The notes beneath the pieces were generated by a model that had not been told where the DNA came from, made no database searches, and worked only from the letters and a program-made list of their open reading frames with translations. Both the position numbers and the translations under genes were made by a program. From JANQPX01 sp039028235 (lineage in GTDB: Bacteria > Pseudomonadota > Alphaproteobacteria > Geminicoccales > Geminicoccaceae): a DNA stretch of 11,431 nucleotides. Below are positions 7,480 through 11,431 of the stretch, in pieces; position 1 is the first letter of the stretch, and every line of letters begins with the position of its first letter. The DNA lies in assembly GCA_039028235.1 (NCBI GenBank), contig JBCCIN010000146.1, forward strand, positions 1 through 11,431. The letters run 5' to 3'.

Positions 7480-8001
7480 ATGTCAGGCTTTCACCACCTT
7501 GATGCGCTCCTGGGGCGCTTCTACCATCATGTCGGCAATTTGGTCGGCCTGTCGCTTGGCCTTTTTGCGCTTGCTATCTCGCTCGATTTGTTTCTCCGCC
7601 TGTTCGGGCTCGGCAATCTTCCGGGCATGCAGGAGATTGTCGAGTATGCACTCTTTGCCGGTGTGTTCCTGGCAGCCCCCTGGGTCCTTCGCCTCGGCGC
7701 CCATGTTCGCGTTGACCTCCTTCTCACGGGCTTGCCGAAGAGTGCCGGAGACGCACTCAATCGGGTTTTGGACACCATCGGCCTTTTGATCTGCCTCGTC
7801 CTGGTCTGGTTCGGCTCGATCAATCTCTCGAGCGCGTATGCTTTCAACTCCTTGCAGATGAAGTACTTCAACGTGCCGGAATGGTGGCTGCTGACCGTCT
7901 TTGTGATCAGCTTTGCCCTGCTGGCCCTCGAATTTGTCTGCCGGCTGCTGCGCGGCGGCGATGCGCCCGAAGCTGGAGCCGACGAGGCGGGCGGCGTCTA
8001 A
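7480..8001 (+). CDS. dctQ: TRAP transporter small membrane subunit (DctQ type)
   Basis: A 173-residue inner-membrane protein, the small subunit linking binding protein and permease in a sodium- or proton-driven TRAP transporter. Four hydrophobic segments lie at about 18-42, 53-72, 94-116 and 136-158, the expected DctQ topology. Family-typical residues include E52/E55 at the start of the second helix and the HVRVDLL segment (75-81) after it. The ATG at 7480 is preferred because the protein begins just before the first helix. GTG 7477 and TTG 7459 are in-frame alternatives, and none has a clear ribosome site; translation may be deliberately weak compared with dctP. The stop is one base before the dctM start, so the two are coupled. 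The 72-base gap to dctP contains the stem-loop at 7416-7448. Confidence 0.9.
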   Translation: MSGFHHLDALLGRFYHHVGNLVGLSLGLFALAISLDLFLRLFGLGNLPGMQEIVEYALFAGVFLAAPWVLRLGAHVRVDLLLTGLPKSAGDALNRVLDTIGLLICLVLVWFGSINLSSAYAFNSLQMKYFNVPEWWLLTVFVISFALLALEFVCRLLRGGDAPEAGADEAGGV

Positions 8002-8002
8002 C

Positions 8003-9322
8003 ATGGTGATGGAATGGTACTGGGCGCTCACTTTGCTCCTCGGCAGCGCCGTTGCCCTCCTGGTCATCGGCCTCCCCGTCGCCTTTGCGTTTTTTGCCGC
8101 CAATATCGTCGGGGCTTTCATCTTCCTTCGAGGCGAGATCGGGCTTAGCCTGATGCCGATCGAATATGCGCTGTCGATCACCAAGTTCACGCTCGTGCCG
8201 GTCGCCCTCTTTATTCTGATGGGCGAGATTCTGTTTCAGACTGGTGTGGCCTTTCGCTCGATCAATGCGATCGACAAGCTGATCTCAAGGGTGCCCGGCC
8301 GCCTCGCCATCGTCTCGATCGCCGGCGGTTCGGTCTTCTCGTCGCTTTCGGGATCGACCATCGCCAACACCGCCCTTCTCGGCAATCTGCTTTTGCCGGA
8401 CATGCTGAAACGCGGCTATCAGCCGACGCTCGCGATCGGCCCGATCATGGCTGTGGGCGGCATCGCCATGCTGATCCCGCCATCGGCGCTCGCCGTCCTC
8501 CTGGCGAGCCTCGCCGAGCGCTCGATCACCGATCTCCTGATCGCCGGCGTTCTGCCGGGCCTGATGATGTCGGCGCTTTTTGTCGTCTATGTCCTCATCC
8601 GCTGTCGGCTCAACCCGTCGCTGGCACCGCAAGCCGACGAGGCCTTGGAACGGGGCTGGGTGCGCTGGCGACCGTTCTTTGTCGACGTGCTGCCGCTTTT
8701 CATCATTTTTGCCGTTGTCGTCGGCTCGATCTTCCTGCGCATCGCAGCACCCGAAGAAGCTGCAGCGCTAGGCTGTCTCGCAGCCGTGGCGATCAGCGCC
8801 GCCTATGGAAAGCTGACACGCCAGGCCCTGATGAAGGCGCTGCGAGAAACCGCTAAGATCAATGTGATGCTGCTTTTCATCATCACCGGCTCCCTGACCT
8901 TCGCGCAGGTACTGCAGGTGTCGGGTGCCACCAGCGGTGTTCTCCAAGCCATCGACGCAGTGTCGCTAACACAGGTGTCGGCGATGCTTCTGATGATGCT
9001 GCTCCTCTTGTTCCTCGGCTGCTTCATGGATCAGATCAGCATGATCCTCCTGACGCTGCCCTTCTTCCTGCCGATCGCCGACACGCTCGGCATGAACTCG
9101 ACCTGGCTGATGGTGATGATGCTGATCGCTATGGAAATCAGTCTGAAAACACCGCCATTCGGCCTCCTTCTTTTCGTCATGAAGGGCGTGGCACCCGCCC
9201 ATATCCGCATCACTCAGATCTACCAGGCCGCCCTCCCCTTCATTGGCTTGGAGCTCATTGTCATGGGCATGGTGATCGCGTTTCCCGCCATCGCCCTCTT
9301 CCTGCCGAACCTGCTGCGATGA
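8003..9322 (+). CDS. dctM: TRAP transporter large permease subunit (DctM type)
   Basis: A 439-residue inner-membrane permease that forms the transport pathway of the TRAP system. The sequence is hydrophobic throughout, consistent with about 11-12 membrane segments and the usual DctM length of 425-440. Family signatures are the first hairpin region SGSTIANTALLGNLLLPDM (116-134) with KRGY following, AMLIPPS (155-161), and the repeat-related second half with FMDQISMILLTLPFFLP (341-357) and ISLKTPPFG (379-387). The start at ATG 8003, one base past the dctQ stop, gives the normal N-terminus; a longer reading would put 30 non-homologous residues inside dctQ. The short spacing implies translation coupled to dctQ. 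The permease gives no information on substrate. It ends the + strand gene group, 147 bases before the convergent TetR gene. Confidence 0.94.
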   Translation: MVMEWYWALTLLLGSAVALLVIGLPVAFAFFAANIVGAFIFLRGEIGLSLMPIEYALSITKFTLVPVALFILMGEILFQTGVAFRSINAIDKLISRVPGRLAIVSIAGGSVFSSLSGSTIANTALLGNLLLPDMLKRGYQPTLAIGPIMAVGGIAMLIPPSALAVLLASLAERSITDLLIAGVLPGLMMSALFVVYVLIRCRLNPSLAPQADEALERGWVRWRPFFVDVLPLFIIFAVVVGSIFLRIAAPEEAAALGCLAAVAISAAYGKLTRQALMKALRETAKINVMLLFIITGSLTFAQVLQVSGATSGVLQAIDAVSLTQVSAMLLMMLLLLFLGCFMDQISMILLTLPFFLPIADTLGMNSTWLMVMMLIAMEISLKTPPFGLLLFVMKGVAPAHIRITQIYQAALPFIGLELIVMGMVIAFPAIALFLPNLLR

Positions 9323-9394
9323 GTTGCGAGCCTCAGATACTGTCTGGATCGACTTGCACGCCAGTTGTTCTGAATGATGGATGCATCGTCTTAG

Positions 9395-9432
9395 AAAAAG
9401 GCTGCGTGCCGTTTGCTGCTACGCGTGACAGC
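9395..9432 (-). terminator. Candidate intrinsic terminator for the TetR gene
   Basis: Read on the minus strand, GCTG (9432-9429), a five-base bulge and CGT (9423-9421) pair across a 13-base loop with ACG-CAGC (9407-9401). This is followed one base later by five T residues (9399-9395). It lies about 40 bases past the TetR stop, the right side and distance for a terminator of that gene. The bulge makes the stem imperfect. On the + strand the T run is on the wrong side, so it would not stop dctM transcripts. The rest of the convergent gap (9323-9469) shows only a 4-bp CAGA/TCTG hairpin at 9334-9346, with no convincing dctM terminator. Confidence 0.4.
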
Positions 9433-9469
9433 TCCTACTCCGCGAACTGATCTCGTCCTCATCAGCATT

Positions 9470-10117
9470 CTAGCAGCGAATGGCGCCGAGTACGGAAGCG
9501 ACAATCAGCTTTCTTAGCCCCGCTTGTCCCGCCTCGGTGAACAGGTCGCCGCCATAGAGGTGCCTGAAGGTGGCTCGGTTCGAGAGGTTGAAGACGCATG
9601 ACGAGCTGATCAGCCAATGCAGCTGCACCGGGGAAATATCCGATCTGAATGATCCTTCCTCGATGCCGTTCCGGCAGATGTCCTCAAGCTTGTCGATGGC
9701 GGACAGATTGAGCTTAGCGATGCGCTCGGAGCGTTTCAGGTGGTCGGCATCGTGAATGTTTTCGATCTGCACCAACCGTACATAGCTTGGGTTGTCACGG
9801 TGAAAGTCGAAGGTGAATTCGACCAGTCGCTGTAAGGCTGAGATGGGATCGAGCTCATCGAGCTTGAGGGCGTCCTCGCCGGCACGGACGCGGGCGTAGG
9901 CGGCTTCGAGAACGCTCATATAGAGCCCGTTCTTGTCACCGAAATAGTAGTAGATCATACGCTTCGACGTTTGCGTGCGGCGCGCGATCTCGTCGACGCG
10001 AGCACCCGCGAGGCCGAAGGTTGCAAACACCTCGGTAGCGATAGCCAGAATATCGGCCTTCACCCTGTCCGGGTCCTGCCGCCAGCTGTTCTTTCTGGTT
10101 TTCGCTGTCTCGTTCAT
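9470..10117 (-). CDS. TetR/AcrR-family transcriptional regulator
   Basis: A 215-residue DNA-binding regulator. Residues about 19-65 form the TetR N-terminal domain: KADILAIATEVFATFG, then a helix-turn-helix from about 38 to 57 (GARVDEIARRTQTSKRMIYY) and the usual YFGDKNGLY end of the domain. The C-terminal ligand domain (80-215) is helical, begins with LDPISALQRLVEFTFDF-like helices and does not identify a ligand. ATG at 10117 is a natural start, with nine N-terminal polar residues before the domain. The gene is divergent from the QuiC1-type gene across 144 bases, so it probably represses that gene and itself, with an inducer from the quinate/shikimate/protocatechuate route. That role is inferred from position. 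It is convergent with dctM, so direct control of the TRAP genes would need a distant site. Confidence 0.9.
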   Translation of the reverse strand: MNETAKTRKNSWRQDPDRVKADILAIATEVFATFGLAGARVDEIARRTQTSKRMIYYYFGDKNGLYMSVLEAAYARVRAGEDALKLDELDPISALQRLVEFTFDFHRDNPSYVRLVQIENIHDADHLKRSERIAKLNLSAIDKLEDICRNGIEEGSFRSDISPVQLHWLISSSCVFNLSNRATFRHLYGGDLFTEAGQAGLRKLIVASVLGAIRC

Positions 10118-10261
10118 CCCGTCACCGGCGTTGTCGGTTCACTCTTCCCTGATCATTGACTGCTCGCTCGGGAAGAATCAATTGACAATTTAACTAAACG
10201 GTACATTTTGACTGATAGCAGAAGTTGGGCGGATCTAACGACGCGAATCGGACGGGAACCT
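10118..10261. promoter_or_regulatory. Divergent promoter/operator region between the TetR and QuiC1-type genes
   Basis: This 144-base gap must hold promoters for both divergent genes. Its core (about 10175-10215) is clearly richer in A/T than the surrounding DNA. TTGAC occurs three times at exact 26-base steps (10156, 10182, 10208), and the first two share the upstream context ATCA. An imperfect palindrome centred on GTAC (AAAnnGTACnnTTT, 10196-10209) and a TCAATTGA palindrome (10178-10185) are candidate operator sites for the TetR protein. TTGACA at 10182 or TTGACT at 10208 could be -35 boxes for the + strand gene, but I see no convincing -10 at 16-18 bases. A weak ribosome site (GGGAA, 10254-10258) precedes the ATG at 10262. 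Confidence 0.5.
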
Positions 10262-11431
10262 ATGAAGACCTCGATCGCCACCGTATCCATCTCGGGAGAT
10301 CTGCCGGAGAAGCTCGCGGCAATCGCCGCAGCTGGTTTCGATGGCATAGAGATTTTCGAGCAGGACTTCATCGCCCATGAGGGCTCGCCCCGGGACGTTG
10401 GCAAGCAGGTGCGTGATCATGGTCTTGAGATCATGCTTTATCAGCCCTTCCGCGACTTCGAAGGCCTGCCGGAGCCGGACCGCAAGCGCGCCTTCGATCG
10501 GGCGGAACGTAAGTTCGATCTGATGGAAGAGCTTGGGACGGACCTGATGCTGATCTGCTCGACCATCCACCCCAAGGCGCTGGGCGGGATCGATCGGGCG
10601 GCCGATGATCTCGCCGAACTCGGCGAACGTGCAGCCAAACGGGGCCAGCGCGTCGGCTATGAAGCGCTCGCCTGGGGCAAGCACATCAACGATCATCGGG
10701 ACGCCTGGGAGATCGTCAGGCGTGCCGATCACCCGAATATCGGTCTGATCGTCGACAGCTTTCACACGCTCGGGCGCAAGCTCTCACCGGAGAGCATTCG
10801 TGCCATCCCCGGCGACAAGATCTTCTTCGTGCAGCTCGCTGATGCGCCGCTGATCGACATGGATCTTCTCTACTGGTCCCGCCACTTCCGCAACATGCCG
10901 GGCGAAGGCGATCTCGATGTGACCGCGTTCATGCGCGCGGTCGCCGCGACAGGTTATTCGGGCCCGCTGTCGCTTGAGATCTTCAACGATCAGTTCCGGG
11001 GCGGCAGTCCGAAAAGCATCGCCCTCGACGGCTATCGTTCGCTTATGGCGTTGACGCACGACGTCAATCGCATCGAGCCGGCGCCGTCACTCGATGTTCG
11101 GCCCATGCCCGAGCGCGCCTCGATCGACGGTGTCGAGTTCATCGAATTTGCTGCGGACAAAGATGAGGCCGATCGCCTCGGCACTCTCCTCTCATCGATG
11201 GGTTTCCGACAAGCGGGCAAGCACATCAACAAGGACGTGTCGCTCTGGCAGCAAGGCGACATCAAGATCGTCATCAACACCGAGCGTGAAGGTTTCGCGC
11301 ATACAACCTATCGCGCCCACGGCACCTCGATTTGCGATATCGGCTTTCGAGTCGACGATGCGGCGTTGACCGTGCGTCGGGCCGATGTGCTGAACGTCAA
11401 GCTGTTTCGCCAGCCCGTCGGTCAGGGCGAA
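10262..11431 (+). CDS. quiC: QuiC1-type 3-dehydroshikimate dehydratase fused to an HPPD-like domain (3' end missing)
   Basis: Partial: 390 residues are visible and the frame is open at the window end; full-length relatives are roughly 600-640 residues. Residues 1-265 form a sugar-phosphate isomerase/AP-endonuclease-2 TIM barrel. E134 (VGYEALAWG), D165 (LIVDSFHTLG), Q191 (FFVQLADAP) and E239 (LSLEIFND) are at the spacing expected for the divalent-metal ligands of bacterial 3-dehydroshikimate dehydratase. That enzyme makes protocatechuate from 3-dehydroshikimate in the cytoplasm during quinate/shikimate use. From about 287 (IDGVEFIEFAAD) a vicinal-oxygen-chelate domain like 4-hydroxyphenylpyruvate dioxygenase begins (LLSSMGFRQAGKH, VSLWQQGDIKIVIN, CDIGFRVDDA). 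The catalytic half of that domain is beyond the window, so its metal site cannot be judged. The gene is divergent from a TetR regulator likely to control it. No quinate or shikimate dehydrogenase is visible here. A plain HPPD is rejected because of the whole N-terminal barrel. Confidence 0.88.
   Translation, partial: MKTSIATVSISGDLPEKLAAIAAAGFDGIEIFEQDFIAHEGSPRDVGKQVRDHGLEIMLYQPFRDFEGLPEPDRKRAFDRAERKFDLMEELGTDLMLICSTIHPKALGGIDRAADDLAELGERAAKRGQRVGYEALAWGKHINDHRDAWEIVRRADHPNIGLIVDSFHTLGRKLSPESIRAIPGDKIFFVQLADAPLIDMDLLYWSRHFRNMPGEGDLDVTAFMRAVAATGYSGPLSLEIFNDQFRGGSPKSIALDGYRSLMALTHDVNRIEPAPSLDVRPMPERASIDGVEFIEFAADKDEADRLGTLLSSMGFRQAGKHINKDVSLWQQGDIKIVINTEREGFAHTTYRAHGTSICDIGFRVDDAALTVRRADVLNVKLFRQPVGQGE

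Noticed and set aside
7913..8002. Longer start for the DctM permease inside dctQ
   Set aside because: The extra 30 residues do not resemble a TRAP permease N-terminus and would overlap dctQ by 89 bases. ATG 8003 gives the normal length.
9323..9469. Bidirectional terminator between dctM and the TetR gene
   Set aside because: The only T run serves the minus strand. No hairpin with a following T run is present on the + strand.

Overview
The window looks like accessory catabolic DNA from an alphaproteobacterium, probably a Hyphomicrobiales/Rhizobiales or Rhodobacterales type. The reasons are the moderately high GC, tightly packed co-directional genes, and protein families typical of soil and marine aromatic degraders. 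The taxonomic call is inference from style and gene content only. Coding density is above 90%. I see no RNA genes, insertion sequences or CRISPR arrays, and no gene-free stretch reaches 300 bases.

Region 1 (1-6330, + strand) is a likely operon. It starts with the C-terminal part of a BoxR/BzdR-family regulator, whose shikimate-kinase-like domain is known in characterised members to sense benzoyl-CoA. This overlaps by one base a fused enoyl-CoA hydratase / 3-hydroxyacyl-CoA dehydrogenase. After 100 bases carrying a hairpin comes a two-gene indolepyruvate-type 2-oxoacid:ferredoxin oxidoreductase (iorA, iorB, overlapping by 4 bases). Together these suggest CoA-dependent breakdown of an aromatic or aryl-aliphatic acid: IOR would turn arylpyruvates into arylacetyl-CoA plus reduced ferredoxin, and the hydratase/dehydrogenase would work on acyl-CoA intermediates.

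Region 2 (6427-9322, + strand) is a complete three-gene TRAP uptake system: periplasmic binding protein, small membrane subunit and large membrane subunit. A strong 12-bp stem-loop sits between the first two genes and probably sets the ratio of binding protein to membrane subunits.

Region 3 (9470-11431) holds a TetR-family regulator on the minus strand, divergent from a gene cut off by the window end. That gene encodes a QuiC1-type fusion of 3-dehydroshikimate dehydratase and an HPPD-like domain, which makes protocatechuate from quinate/shikimate intermediates. The 144-base divergent region has an AT-rich core and three TTGAC motifs spaced exactly 26 bp apart. The TRAP genes lie between an arylpyruvate/aryl-CoA module and a quinate/shikimate module, so the transported substrate is the main open question.
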